Origin: Eubacteriales bacterium
GTDB lineage: Bacteria; Bacillota; Clostridia; Lachnospirales; Lachnospiraceae
Reading direction: 5' to 3'
Assembly: GCA_030524225.1 (NCBI GenBank)
Contig: JAUNGV010000022.1
Coordinates: 1-39,722 of the forward strand
DNA length: 39,722 nt
Under the pieces are notes generated by a model. It was not told where the DNA came from and did no database searches. It saw nothing but the letters and a program-made list of their open reading frames with translations. Of this stretch, positions 23,910-32,548 are shown in pieces. The first letter of the stretch is position 1, and every line of letters starts with the position of its first letter. Position numbers and translations under genes: made by a program.

Positions 23910-24695
23910 ATGAAAATCGTTGTTTGTATTAAGCAGGTACCGGATACTAAGGGCGGCGTTCAGTTCAATCCCGACGGAACCTTAAACAGAGCGGCTATGC
24001 TGTCCATCATGAACCCGGATGACAAGGCGGGTCTGGAAGCGGCTCTTGAGTTAAAGGATCAGTACGGCGCAGAAGTTACGGTTGTCACGATGGGACTTCC
24101 GAAGGCGGACGAAGTGCTCAGAGAGGCTCTGGCTATGGGTGCGGATCACGGCATCCTCGTCACCGACAGAGTGCTCGGCGGCGCTGATACATGGGCAACC
24201 TCCCAGACGATCGCAGGCGCGCTCCGCAACCTCGAGTACGATCTGATCATCACCGGCCGTCAGGCAATCGACGGAGATACGGCGCAGGTAGGTCCGCAGA
24301 TCTCCGAGCACCTCGGCATTCCGGTGATCAGCTACGCGCAGAAGATCGTTGGTATTGAGGACGGATACATCACGGTAGAGCGTCAGTTCGACGACAGATA
24401 TCATGTGCTCAAGGCAAAAATGCCCTGCCTGATCACCGCTCTCGCTGAGCTCGACACCCCTCGCTACATGACTCCGGGCGGCATTTTTGACGCTTACGAT
24501 GCGGACATCACCGTATGGGGCAGAAATGACTTAAAGGATGTGGATGACAGCAATCTCGGTCTGAAGGGCTCGCCGACGCAGATCGCAAAGGCGTCCGACA
24601 AGGTTCGCAAGGGCGCGGGCGAGAAGGTAACTCTGGATACGGCGGAGTCCGTTGATTATATCATGGACAAACTGAAAGAGAAGCACGTCATCTAA
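23910..24695 (+). CDS. etfB: Electron transfer flavoprotein, beta subunit
   Basis: A 261-residue ETF beta subunit, partner of EtfA in passing electrons to and from Bcd. It begins MKIVVCIKQVPDTKGGVQFN and has the nucleotide-binding region MGLPKADEVLREALAMGADH and the RQAIDGDTAQVGPQISE motif. SD AAGGAGAG precedes ATG 23910 by nine bases. Only 17 bases separate it from bcd, so the three are surely cotranscribed. Confidence 0.96.
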   Translation: MKIVVCIKQVPDTKGGVQFNPDGTLNRAAMLSIMNPDDKAGLEAALELKDQYGAEVTVVTMGLPKADEVLREALAMGADHGILVTDRVLGGADTWATSQTIAGALRNLEYDLIITGRQAIDGDTAQVGPQISEHLGIPVISYAQKIVGIEDGYITVERQFDDRYHVLKAKMPCLITALAELDTPRYMTPGGIFDAYDADITVWGRNDLKDVDDSNLGLKGSPTQIAKASDKVRKGAGEKVTLDTAESVDYIMDKLKEKHVI

Positions 24696-24718
24696 TTTGT
24701 GAAAAAGGAGTCAAAGCA

Positions 24719-25762
24719 ATGACACAGAATATGGAAGAATATAAAGGCGTATTTATCTTTGCGCAGCAGGTCGATAACAAGCTGGACAACATTGCGTTTG
24801 AGCTGATCGGCAAGGCAAAAGAGCTGGCGGCGGATCTGCAGACCGAGGTGGCGGCTGTCCTTCTTGGTTCCGGCGTGAAAGACCTCTGCGACGAGCTGGC
24901 GGCATACGGTGCTGACAAGGTGATCCTGGTGGACGATCCGGAGCTGAAGGAGTACAGAACCGAGCCCTACGCTCATGCGCTGGCATCGGTGATCGGCGAG
25001 TTCAAGCCGGAGATCATGCTGGTAGGCGCTACGGCAATCGGCCGTGACCTGGGCCCCCGCGTATCGGCGAGAGTGCACACCGGTCTGACCGCAGACTGCA
25101 CGAAGCTCGAGATCGGTGATTTCCCGCTCAACCCGATGCCGGGCAAGGAGCAGAAGCACAACCAGCTGCTCATGACCCGTCCCGCATTCGGCGGCAACAC
25201 GATCGCTACGATCGCGTGCCCTGATTTCCGTCCGCAGATGGCGACTGTTCGCCCGGGCGTAATGCAGAAGCAGGACAAGGTTGAGGGTGCAAAAGCGAAT
25301 GTCGTGGAGTTCAACCCCGGCTTTACCCCGAACGACAAGTATGTGGAGATCCTGGAGATCGTCAAGAATGCAAAGACGACGGCAGATATCATGGATGCAA
25401 AGATTCTCGTATCCGGCGGCCGCGGCGTTGGCAGCGCAGAGAACTTCAAGCTCCTCGACGACCTCGCGGCAGTGCTCGGCGGCACGGTGAGCTGCTCCCG
25501 TGCGGTTGTGGACGCTGGCTGGAAGGCAAAGGATCTGCAGGTCGGACAGACCGGCAAGACCGTTCGCCCGAACCTCTACTTCGCAATCGGTATCTCCGGC
25601 GCGATCCAGCACCTGGCAGGCATGGAGGAGTCCGATATCATCATCGCGATCAACAAGGATGAGAACGCGCCGATCTTCGACGTGGCTGACTACGGCATCG
25701 TAGGCGACCTCAACAAGATCGTTCCGGCCCTGACCGAGAAGCTGAAGGCGGAACTGGCGTAA
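24719..25762 (+). CDS. etfA: Electron transfer flavoprotein, alpha subunit
   Basis: A 347-residue ETF alpha subunit. The C-terminal FAD domain contains [47 protein letters not shown] and [20 protein letters not shown], all typical. The length fits the EtfA of bifurcating Bcd complexes. SD AAAGGAG precedes ATG 24719. It is last in the operon; a strong terminator follows. The final step to butyrate (CoA-transferase or phosphotransbutyrylase/kinase) is not in this window. Confidence 0.96.
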   Translation: MTQNMEEYKGVFIFAQQVDNKLDNIAFELIGKAKELAADLQTEVAAVLLGSGVKDLCDELAAYGADKVILVDDPELKEYRTEPYAHALASVIGEFKPEIMLVGATAIGRDLGPRVSARVHTGLTADCTKLEIGDFPLNPMPGKEQKHNQLLMTRPAFGGNTIATIACPDFRPQMATVRPGVMQKQDKVEGAKANVVEFNPGFTPNDKYVEILEIVKNAKTTADIMDAKILVSGGRGVGSAENFKLLDDLAAVLGGTVSCSRAVVDAGWKAKDLQVGQTGKTVRPNLYFAIGISGAIQHLAGMEESDIIIAINKDENAPIFDVADYGIVGDLNKIVPALTEKLKAELA

Positions 25763-25778
25763 AGCGCACAGGAAGCAA

Positions 25779-25808
25779 AGACAGTACATTAAAAGACAGT
25801 ATATTAAA
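25779..25808. repeat. Two tandem 15-bp units
   Basis: AGACAGTACATTAAA is followed by AGACAGTATATTAAA (one base different) between etfA and its terminator. Confidence 0.7.
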
Positions 25809-25817
25809 AGTATAGAT

Positions 25818-25861
25818 AAAAACCTCCCGGAAACGATGCAGTCGCTTCCGGGAGGTTTTTT
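25818..25861 (+). terminator. Terminator of the butyryl-CoA operon
   Basis: The arm at 25818-25832 pairs with 25846-25861 (core AACCTCCCGGAA with TTCCGGGAGGTT), and six T follow the core. It is a strong, partly bidirectional intrinsic terminator. Confidence 0.92.
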
Positions 25862-26208
25862 CAGGAAAAGATATTTTTAGCGGGTAAGCGCCGGGCGGTC
25901 TCTCCTTTGCAGAGGAATTCGTGCAGGAAGGGGTGCTTTTTTTGATATTATAAAAACAGAATATTCCCAGAAAGAACAAAATTTATACTATACAGCGTAT
26001 TTCCTTTTTTCTATGATGAGAACAATGTTTTGTCAATCGGAGACAGAGAAGGAGAACGGAAGAAACCGCAAGATGTCAGGATAGTGGGAGGTCCCGGACG
26101 AGACGTTCGGTGAGCAGGGGCGTGCCTATGGAGCACAAGGGCCTGACAAACAGCGGATTGGCGGCGTGCCGGGCGAGAACTGCGGCGGAGAGGGGAGAGG
26201 AAACGGTC
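25862..26208. other. Gap before the glycosidase gene
   Basis: AT-rich in 25935-26030, then purine-rich. TATACT at 25984-25989 and TTGATA at 25942-25947 resemble promoter boxes but are not correctly spaced to each other. An in-frame extension of the glycosidase upstream to 26110 exists but has no SD. No other gene was seen. Confidence 0.35.
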
Positions 26209-28071
26209 ATGAATGGATCAGAGGAAAAGGAATTTATGCTGGGATGCAACTACTGGGCCTCCCATGCAGGTGCGGATATGTGGAGAAGGTGGGATGCGCA
26301 GGTGGTGCGGGAGGATCTGGCGCGCCTTCATGAAAACGGAGTGAAATATCTTCGTGTATTTCCGAACTGGCGGGATTTCCAGCCGGTGGAGGCGCTGTAT
26401 GGAGAGAAAAACAGGAGAGAGGGGTTCTGCATGCCGGGCGAGGTTCGTCCGGCCAATTCCTGCTATCTGGATGAAACCATGCTGGAGAGATTCCATCTCT
26501 TCTGCGGGATGGCGCAGTCGTATGGAATGCGCTTGATTGTGGGGCTCGTGACCGGATGGATGAGCGGGAGATTATTCACGCCCAGAGCGCTAGAGGGAAA
26601 GAATCTGTTTACGGATCCGGAGGCGCTTCTGTTTCAGCAGCTGCTGGTGAAGGGAATTGTGAGTGAAATGAAGGGGGAGGCAGCGATCTGTGCATGGGAT
26701 CTCGGCAATGAATGCAACTGCATGGGCGAGGCACAGAGCAGAGAACAGGCGTATAACTGGACCTCTGTGATTGCCAATGCCATCCGTGCCTGTGATGGCT
26801 CCAGACCCGTGATCTCCGGCATGCATTCTCTGGAGATCGAGGGGGTGTGGAATATACAGGATCAGGGAGAGGTGACGGATGTGCTCACAACCCATCCCTA
26901 TCCGCTATGGGTGGAACATTGCAGCAAGGAACCGCTTTCTTCCCAGAGGGTACTGCTGCATGCCACAGCACAGACCCAGTATTATCGTGACATCAGCCAA
27001 AAACCGTGTCTCGTGGAGGAAATCGGCACCATGGGACCGATGGTGTGCAGCGAAGAGATTGCCGCCGGGTTTATGAAGGTCAATCTGTACTCCAACTGGG
27101 CCAATGGGGCGGAAGGACTTTTGTGGTGGTGCGCCTATGAGCAATCCCATCTGGAAGCGCCTCCCTATGCGTGGAATATGTGCGAGAGGGAACTGGGAAT
27201 GTTTGACGCAGAGTTTATGCCCAAACCCCTGCTGACAGAGATGAAAAATTTTGCGCAGGAGAGGGAAAGGCTCGCGCTGAATCTGCCCGGACGGCGGGCA
27301 GATGGAGTGATTGTGCTTTCGAAGGGGCAGGATCACTGGGGTGTTGCATATATGAGTTATATTCTGGCAAAGCAGGCGGGACTTACGTTGGATTATGCCT
27401 ACTGCGAGCAGGAACTGCCCGAGAGCCGGATGTACTTTCTGCCTTCTGTGGCGCGTCCTGCCATGAACAGGGAATCCTATTTCCATCTGAAAAAGAAGGT
27501 GGAGGAAGGGGCGGATTTATATCTGTCCATGGACAATGCTTTTCTGACGGAGTTTGCGGAATTTACGGGACTCCGGATTCTCTGTGCACACGAAGGGATG
27601 CGCAGAGGGGAGGCCGTCCTGCCGGATGGAAGCGGTGTGACGTATGAGAAAACATATCATTTCAGTATGGAGTCCGTTCGGGCGCAGGTACTTGCTGCGG
27701 AGGAGGATGGAAATCCACTGTTGACCTGTGCGGCGTATGGCAGGGGCCATGTGTATGTTCTGAATTTCCCGATGGAGAAGATGCTTCTGGACAGGGAAGG
27801 CGGATTTGACGAAGATTACTGCGAGATTTACAGGATAGCTGCGGCAAAGGTATACGCGTCAAAATACGGGAGGAGCCGGAACAGAAAGGTGGGAGTGACG
27901 GAGCATGTGACCGGGGACGGCGTATATCTGGTGCTCGTCAACTATTCTTTTGACGGGCAGGAGACAGAGCTGGTATTGTGCGAAGGATGGCGTGTGGAAG
28001 AGGTTATACTGGGAGATGAGAAGAAGCTGGAACCCTGCGGGGCGGCCGTGCTGTGGCTGAGGGAGGGATAG
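26209..28071 (+). CDS. GH-A clan glycoside hydrolase (GH5-like)
   Basis: A 620-residue, probably intracellular glycosidase: no signal peptide follows ATG 26209, whose SD is GGGGAGAGG. The TIM-barrel domain (about 1-390) starts FMLGCNYWASHAGADMW. The acid/base Glu168 lies in CAWDLGNECN, a conserved His in TTHPYP near 229, and the likely nucleophile Glu271 in CLVEEIGTMG, the usual Glu pair of clan GH-A. Residues about 400-540 resemble a class-I glutamine-amidotransferase-like accessory domain (ADGVIVLSKG, MYFLPSV), as seen in some GH42-type enzymes, and a small beta domain ends the protein. Together with the sugar kinase behind it, it suggests use of a short oligosaccharide. The substrate is unknown; it may act on a mannoside or glucoside. 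Confidence 0.8.
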   Translation: MNGSEEKEFMLGCNYWASHAGADMWRRWDAQVVREDLARLHENGVKYLRVFPNWRDFQPVEALYGEKNRREGFCMPGEVRPANSCYLDETMLERFHLFCGMAQSYGMRLIVGLVTGWMSGRLFTPRALEGKNLFTDPEALLFQQLLVKGIVSEMKGEAAICAWDLGNECNCMGEAQSREQAYNWTSVIANAIRACDGSRPVISGMHSLEIEGVWNIQDQGEVTDVLTTHPYPLWVEHCSKEPLSSQRVLLHATAQTQYYRDISQKPCLVEEIGTMGPMVCSEEIAAGFMKVNLYSNWANGAEGLLWWCAYEQSHLEAPPYAWNMCERELGMFDAEFMPKPLLTEMKNFAQERERLALNLPGRRADGVIVLSKGQDHWGVAYMSYILAKQAGLTLDYAYCEQELPESRMYFLPSVARPAMNRESYFHLKKKVEEGADLYLSMDNAFLTEFAEFTGLRILCAHEGMRRGEAVLPDGSGVTYEKTYHFSMESVRAQVLAAEEDGNPLLTCAAYGRGHVYVLNFPMEKMLLDREGGFDEDYCEIYRIAAAKVYASKYGRSRNRKVGVTEHVTGDGVYLVLVNYSFDGQETELVLCEGWRVEEVILGDEKKLEPCGAAVLWLREG

Positions 28072-28106
28072 CGACTGGCTTGCTGTTGGAGAGAAAGGTG
28101 ATGCGA

Positions 28107-29035
28107 ATGAGAATTCTGAATTTCGGTGCTCTGAATATTGATTACGTGTACAGTGTCGATCATATGGTGCAGAAAGGGGAGACGCTTTCCTCGGACGGGC
28201 TGTCGATCTTCCCGGGAGGAAAGGGACTGAACCAGTCCGTGGCGATGGGGCGGGCGGGCGCGCCGGATCCATCGGAGAGGACGGTGGTTTTCTGGTCGAA
28301 TTGCTGGAAGAAGCGGGCGGCCATACGGAGTATGTGCGCCGTCTGACGCAGGTGCGGACGGGAAACGCGATCATTCAGCGCGACAGGACCGGGGACAACA
28401 GTATTCTGCTCTACGGTGGGGCGAATCGTGCCATTACACGGGAGCAGGTAAGGGAGACCTTGTCGAATTTTGAACAGGGTGATCTGCTGGTGCTGCAAAA
28501 CGAGATTAATGGTCTGGACTGGATCTGGGAAGAGGGCAAACGGAGGGGAATGCGGATTGCCTTCAATCCGTCTCCGGCGGACGAGGCGCTGAAACAGCTG
28601 CCTCTGGAGCAGGCGGATTACCTGATTCTGAATGAGATCGAAGCCGCGCAGCTGCTGCGGGGAAATCCGGCCGAGCAGGCGCAGCAGGAGCAGGAGAGCG
28701 CCGGATACGAGGGCGAAGAGATGGCGGAGCGCCTCGCAGGACGCTTTCCGGCGTCTGAGATCATCCTGACTCTGGGCGGAGACGGCTCGGTTTATCGCGG
28801 ACGGGACGGGCAGATCCGGCAGCAGGCATACCGAAGGCAGGTGGCCGATACGACTGCGGCGGGTGATACCTTTACGGGCTACTTCATTGCGGGACTCTGG
28901 CGCGGCATGGAGATGGCGGAGATTATGCGCGTCGCGTCGATGGCGGCTTCCATTGCGGTGTCCCGGGAGGGGGCGGCTTCTTCGATTCCGACATGGGAAG
29001 AGGTGGAGAGAGAGCTGGAGGGATCCAGGGGATAA
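28107..29035 (+). pseudogene. PfkB-family (ribokinase-like) sugar kinase, frameshifted
   Basis: The first part (from ATG 28107, SD GAAAGG) reads ILNFGALNIDYVYSVDHMV and FPGGKGLNQSVAMGRAGAP, the normal start of a ribokinase-type kinase. At about 28264-28270 the frame changes: the matching continuation IGEDGGFLVELLEEAGGHTE is in another frame and runs to 29035 with TLGGDGSVYRG and the catalytic DTTAAGDTFTGYF. Against the family pattern, roughly six residues (the usual V-[FY]-x-G-[KR]) are missing at the join, as if about 13 bases were deleted. Unless it is a sequencing error, no full kinase is made. It follows the glycosidase by 35 bases and would have phosphorylated the released sugar. Confidence 0.82.
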
Positions 29036-29059
29036 AAGAATTGTAAGAACATGGGAAAG

Positions 29060-29094
29060 GCGCCGCTTTGCGTTACAGAGAAAGCGGCGCTTTT
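29060..29094 (+). terminator. Terminator of the glycosidase-kinase unit
   Basis: GCGCCGCTTT (29060-29069) pairs perfectly with AAAGCGGCGC (29081-29090), followed by TTTT. Confidence 0.85.
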
Positions 29095-29199
29095 ATTATG
29101 GGGCGAAAATGGAGTCTGCCGATTGCGCTGTAAACGGGTTTCTCGGGCTGCTATTCGCCTTTTTGTATATGGATATAACGCGGAGTCGGCAGATGTGCG

Positions 29200-30246
29200 T
29201 CATTGGTCGAGCAGTTTCAGCAGATAGGGGATTGCACTCTCGAAGTTGACGCCGTACCAGCGGTGATCGGAATCCTTCATGGTCAGACGGATGCATTCGT
29301 GGGTGTAATCGACGGCAATGCGGATCGCTTTCTCGATGGAGAGCCCCCGCGCGAGCGCGCCGACCGTGCAGCTGGCGAAAATATCGCCGGTGCCGTGAAA
29401 TTTGACGGGGAGGCGCTCTCCGTAATAGGAGAAGAAGCGATCCCGGGCGATGTCGTAGCCGAGCGCCCCCAGATCGCTGTCTGTGCGGTGTGCGCCGGTC
29501 AGAATGATATAGCCGGAGGGAGAGACGTCAGAGGCCGGCACAGCGGCAGCGGCGTTCTGCGCAGAACTGCAGGACTGGCGTTTCTGCGCAGCCAGTTTTT
29601 GCAGCAGTTCCATGGCAAAGGCCTCGTCATAATCCTCGCGGTAGGGTGTACCGGTCATCAGGCAGGCCTCGGTGAGGTTAGGGACGATCACATCCGCCTC
29701 GGCGCACAGAGAAGCCATCTCCTGTGCGAAATCAGGGGTGAATCCGGCATAGAGCGCACCGCTGTCCGCCATCGCGGGATCCACGAATTTCAGAGCCTGC
29801 GCGGAGGCGCAGTGGGTATTTGACGGCATAGTGTCACAAATCGCGGGATCCACGAATTTCAGAGCCTGCGCAGAGAGGGCAGACGGTGCAGAGTTTGCAG
29901 ACGTTGCGGCGGAAACAGCCGCGCCGGAGATGGAGGAGCTGGAAGATGCGGAGGAGCCAAAGTCCCGGAACAGGGATTTGACAAGAGAGATCTGCCGTTT
30001 GGAACCGAGATATCCGGTATAGAGCGCGTCAAATGTAAAATTTTCCTTTTTCCAGTGTGCGGCAATGCCGGGAATATCATCTGTGAGGTCACGGAATGTG
30101 AAGCCGGAGAACGCGGTGTGCGTCGAGAGGACGGCGGTCGGAAGAATAGCGGTTTCGATCCCCATGGCGGAAATAATCGGCAGAGCGACGGTCAGGGAAC
30201 ATTTACCGACGCAGGAAATATCCTGAATGGTGGCGATTCGTTTCAT
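29200..30246 (-). CDS. Pyridoxamine/pyridoxal kinase with internal insertion
   Basis: A 348-residue PdxK/PdxY-like ribokinase-fold enzyme that phosphorylates pyridoxal or pyridoxamine for vitamin B6 salvage. The start MKRIATIQDISCVGKCSLTV, the early STHTAFSGFTFRDL and the catalytic KFHGTGDIFAS near the C-terminus are typical. Relatives have about 280-290 residues; the surplus is a Ser/Ala-rich stretch (about 98-124), a duplicated SAQALKFVDPA (residues 125-135 and 148-158), and a second Ala/Ser-rich loop near 220-235. The DNA shows a perfect 32-bp direct repeat there. The reading frame is kept. SD AAGGAGGAG precedes ATG 30246. It is convergent with the sugar kinase. Confidence 0.88.
   Translation of the reverse strand: MKRIATIQDISCVGKCSLTVALPIISAMGIETAILPTAVLSTHTAFSGFTFRDLTDDIPGIAAHWKKENFTFDALYTGYLGSKRQISLVKSLFRDFGSSASSSSSISGAAVSAATSANSAPSALSAQALKFVDPAICDTMPSNTHCASAQALKFVDPAMADSGALYAGFTPDFAQEMASLCAEADVIVPNLTEACLMTGTPYREDYDEAFAMELLQKLAAQKRQSCSSAQNAAAAVPASDVSPSGYIILTGAHRTDSDLGALGYDIARDRFFSYYGERLPVKFHGTGDIFASCTVGALARGLSIEKAIRIAVDYTHECIRLTMKDSDHRWYGVNFESAIPYLLKLLDQ
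29771..29871. repeat. Perfect 32-bp direct repeat inside the pyridoxamine kinase gene
   Basis: The 32 bases at 29771-29802 recur without change at 29840-29871, a period of 69 bases (23 codons). The unit starts ATCGCGGGATCCACG. The flanks have diverged. Confidence 0.95.
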
Positions 30247-30479
30247 AGATGGCTCCTCCTTCTTGTTTCTGCCACTGTATCAGAAAAATGGCATGGTTAC
30301 AATGGCCAGATTTTGCCAAATGAATAGGGCCATATAATAGGACAGGCGTGGAAGCACAGGTTTAGGCGTTGGGATTCAGAAGGCGGGAACAGGAGATAGC
30401 GTTCAGAAGATGGCTTAGGAGACTGAGTCCGGAAAGTGATTCAGGAGGCGGAGTGCCACAGAGAGCGAAATCGTCTGCA
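30247..30479. other. Gap between divergent pdx kinase and ybaK units
   Basis: No gene or clear promoter for the kinase was recognised here. 30362-30470 is purine-rich on the plus strand with repeated short GGAG/CAGAAG motifs, and no open frame has an SD. Confidence 0.35.
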
Positions 30480-30508
30480 TTGACGCGTTTTGGCGGAGTC
30501 ACTATAAT
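30480..30508 (+). promoter_or_regulatory. Strong sigma-A promoter of the ybaK-mtnA unit
   Basis: TTGACG (30480-30485) and TATAAT (30503-30508) are exactly 17 bases apart. The leader to the ybaK start is about 190 bases long and contains the hairpin CACCGG-TT-CGCGCG (30538-30551) with CGCGCGCCGGTG (30567-30578). No known riboswitch or T-box was recognised. Confidence 0.88.
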
Positions 30509-30704
30509 GAAACCGAAGGAAAAGAAGGATGCTTTTACACCGGTTCGCGCGAAAGAATTATGAGATCGCGCGCCGGTGACAATGAGCGGAATCGGATCGT
30601 GGGACCGGAAGAGAAGCGGGTTTTCTGCCGATGTGTTGATCCGGATCCCTGCGCTTTGTGTAAGCACCCGATTGTGGACGATCCGTCGAAGGAGTATAAC
30701 AGCA

Positions 30705-31193
30705 ATGGCTAAGAAACAGCAGGAAGTAAAGACGAACGCGATGCGGATTCTGGAGCGGGAGAAAATCGCGTATATGCACCAGTCGTATGAGTGCGGAGAG
30801 TTTGTGGACGGAATTGAGACGGCGGACAAGCTGGGGCTGCCGCGGGAGCAGGTGTATAAGACGCTTGTGACAGTCGGTGCGGATCATCAGCATTACGTCT
30901 TCGTGATCCCGATTGAGAGGGAGCTCGATCTCAAAAAGTGCGCGAAGTCCGTCGGTGTCAAATCGGTGGAGATGATTCCCATGAAAGAACTGTTTGCGCT
31001 GACAGGGTATGTGCGCGGCGGGTGTACGGCGATCGGTATGAAAAAGCCCTTTGTGACGAGGCTCGACGAGAGCGCGGCGGGGCAGGAGTCCATCTATATC
31101 AGTGGCGGGAAGATCGGATGTCAGATTTGCCTCTCGCCCGGGGATTTCCTGCGGGCGGCGCACCGGGCGGAGTATGCGGATCTGGTACAGTAG
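30705..31193 (+). CDS. ybaK: Cys-tRNA(Pro) deacylase, YbaK/EbsC type
   Basis: A 162-residue trans-editing protein that removes Cys from mischarged tRNA-Pro (and tRNA-Cys). The fold is marked by TNAMRILEREKIAYMHQSYE, the catalytic Lys region EQVYKTLVTVG, GVKSVEMIPMKELFALTGYV RGGC with the glycine-rich loop, and GKIGCQICLSPGDFL. ATG 30705 has GAAGGAG upstream; the open frame before it (from 30576) shows no similarity. It is followed by mtnA after 35 bases, so the two are cotranscribed from 30480. Confidence 0.92.
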   Translation: MAKKQQEVKTNAMRILEREKIAYMHQSYECGEFVDGIETADKLGLPREQVYKTLVTVGADHQHYVFVIPIERELDLKKCAKSVGVKSVEMIPMKELFALTGYVRGGCTAIGMKKPFVTRLDESAAGQESIYISGGKIGCQICLSPGDFLRAAHRAEYADLVQ

Positions 31194-31197
31194 AAAG

Positions 31198-31224
31198 GCC
31201 GCAGACGAGTTGCGGCAGAAGGAG
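31198..31224 (+). promoter_or_regulatory. Hairpin-SD module before mtnA
   Basis: GCCGCAG-ACGAG-TTGCGGC (31198-31216; 7 bp with one G-U pair) is followed by AGAAGGAG, the SD of mtnA. The same hairpin with a purine SD recurs at 32549 and 32691. Confidence 0.65.
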
Positions 31225-31228
31225 AACC

Positions 31229-32362
31229 ATGAAAAGTATTCTGGAGTATGAGACCGTAGCCCTTCTCGATGAGGAGGACGCGGTGCAGATTATTGATCAG
31301 ACAAAGCTGCCGGGAAGGACGGAGCTGATCAAACTGAAGACGGCGCAGCAGATCTGGGACGCGATTTATCTGCTGCAGGTGCGGGGCGCTCCGGCGATCG
31401 GGGTCTGCGCGGCAATGGGAATCTATATTTTGACTAAAAAGGTCAAAATTGAGAACGACACACCGGAAAATCACGATGTCAATTTTGCTGTCCTGGAGCA
31501 GGAATTCGAGAAACAAAAGGTTTATCTGGACTCTTCGCGTCCGACGGCAGTGAATCTCTCATGGGCCTTAAAGAGAATGGAGAAAGTCTTTTTTGACTGT
31601 AAAGGTCAAAAAGAGATGACGATGGCGCAGGTTAAGGAACGCCTGCGCGGGGAGGCGGAGGAGATCAGGCGGGAGGATATCGACGTCTGCCGCCGGATCG
31701 GAGAATATGGCCTGGCGCTTGTGAAGCCGGGGGACGGGATTCTCACGCACTGCAATGCAGGGAAGCTCGCAGCGATCCGGTACGGAACGGCCACCGCGCC
31801 GGTTTATCTGGGCGCGGAGCGGGGATACGATTTTCATGTCTATGCGGACGAGACGAGGCCGCTCCTGCAGGGAGCGCGTCTGACGGCGTACGAGCTGCAG
31901 GCGGCGGGCATCGATGTGACGCTCCAGTGTGACAATATGTCGGCCTCCCTGATGCGGGAGGGAAGGATTCAGGCGGTTTTCGTGGGTTGCGACCGCGTGG
32001 CGGCCAATGGGGATACGGCGAATAAGATCGGTACGAGCATGGTGGCGATCGCGGCGAAGCGCTATAGCGTTCCGTTTTACGTGTGCGCGCCGACTGCCAC
32101 GATTGATATGTCTATCCCCGGCGGTGATCAGATCGTGATCGAGCAGAGAAAGCCGGAGGAGGTCACCGGGATGTGGTATGCGCAGCGCATGGCGTCGGAG
32201 GGAGTGAAGGTATACAATCCGGCCTTTGACGTGACGGACAACGATCTGATTGCGGGAATTGTCACGGAGTTCGGTGTTGCGAGAGCGCCGTATACAGAGT
32301 CGCTGCGGGAGATTTTCAGGAAAAAGGAAGAGAGAAGCGGGGAAAGGGCGTATAATTTGTAA
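31229..32362 (+). CDS. mtnA: S-methyl-5-thioribose-1-phosphate isomerase (MtnA/eIF2B-like)
   Basis: A 377-residue sugar-phosphate isomerase that turns methylthioribose-1-phosphate (or the deoxyribose analogue) into the ribulose form. Motifs: RGAPAIG at 52-58, SSRPTAVNLSWAL near 102-114, catalytic Cys175 in THCNAG, Asp255 in GCDRVAANGD, NKIGTS and PTATIDMSIPGG. ATG 31229 has AAGGAG upstream. No other methionine-salvage gene is nearby, so it may serve salvage of 5'-deoxyadenosine or methylthioadenosine with genes elsewhere. The stop codon TAA lies within the left end (GTAACA) of a palindromic element. Confidence 0.93.
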   Translation: MKSILEYETVALLDEEDAVQIIDQTKLPGRTELIKLKTAQQIWDAIYLLQVRGAPAIGVCAAMGIYILTKKVKIENDTPENHDVNFAVLEQEFEKQKVYLDSSRPTAVNLSWALKRMEKVFFDCKGQKEMTMAQVKERLRGEAEEIRREDIDVCRRIGEYGLALVKPGDGILTHCNAGKLAAIRYGTATAPVYLGAERGYDFHVYADETRPLLQGARLTAYELQAAGIDVTLQCDNMSASLMREGRIQAVFVGCDRVAANGDTANKIGTSMVAIAAKRYSVPFYVCAPTATIDMSIPGGDQIVIEQRKPEEVTGMWYAQRMASEGVKVYNPAFDVTDNDLIAGIVTEFGVARAPYTESLREIFRKKEERSGERAYNL

Positions 32363-32470
32363 CAATTCCCGCTGAGGGAGAGCAAGATCATGAGCAAAGG
32401 CAGCCGCGAAGCGGCGGAAAGCGCGGCAGCGCGGCCCCTCGAATGGCGCGGGCTGAACTCGTTGCCATAA
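32359..32470 (+). repeat. Dispersed palindromic element, copy B
   Basis: It starts GTAACAATTC at the mtnA stop codon and ends GGCTGAACTCGTTGCC, an imperfect inverted match of the start. The core GCTGAGGGAG, then ATGAGCAAAGG, and the hairpins GCCGC-GAA-GCGGC and GCGC-GGCA-GCGC match copy A (19085-19244, opposite strand), where the stems are the same but the loops differ. Copy A has about 60 more bases in one arm. Confidence 0.75.
32390..32470 (+). CDS. 26-codon ORF within palindromic element, copy B
   Basis: Begins MSKGSREAAESAAARP, contains EWRGLNS, and stops at 32468-32470. GAGGGAG lies about 8-14 bases before the ATG. It has the same length as copy A at 19075-19155, with seven residue differences. 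Translation is unproven; see copy A. Confidence 0.25.
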   Translation: MSKGSREAAESAAARPLEWRGLNSLP

Positions 32471-32484
32471 TTTCACGGACGGGA

Positions 32485-32513
32485 TTGTCTCAGACGCGGC
32501 GCGGTAGTAAACT
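32485..32513 (+). promoter_or_regulatory. Weak promoter candidate for the second thiolase
   Basis: TTGTCT (32485-32490), a 17-base spacer and TAAACT (32508-32513). Matches are modest; it is listed only because it is the best candidate before thl2. Confidence 0.3.
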
Positions 32514-32548
32514 GGATAGTAGCTGATCCGGTTCGCGAGAGTGCCGGA

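Noticed and set aside
30515-30704. T-box or other riboswitch in the ybaK leader
   Set aside because: The T-box sequence AGGGTGGNACCGCG and a specifier loop are missing. Only a plain hairpin was found.
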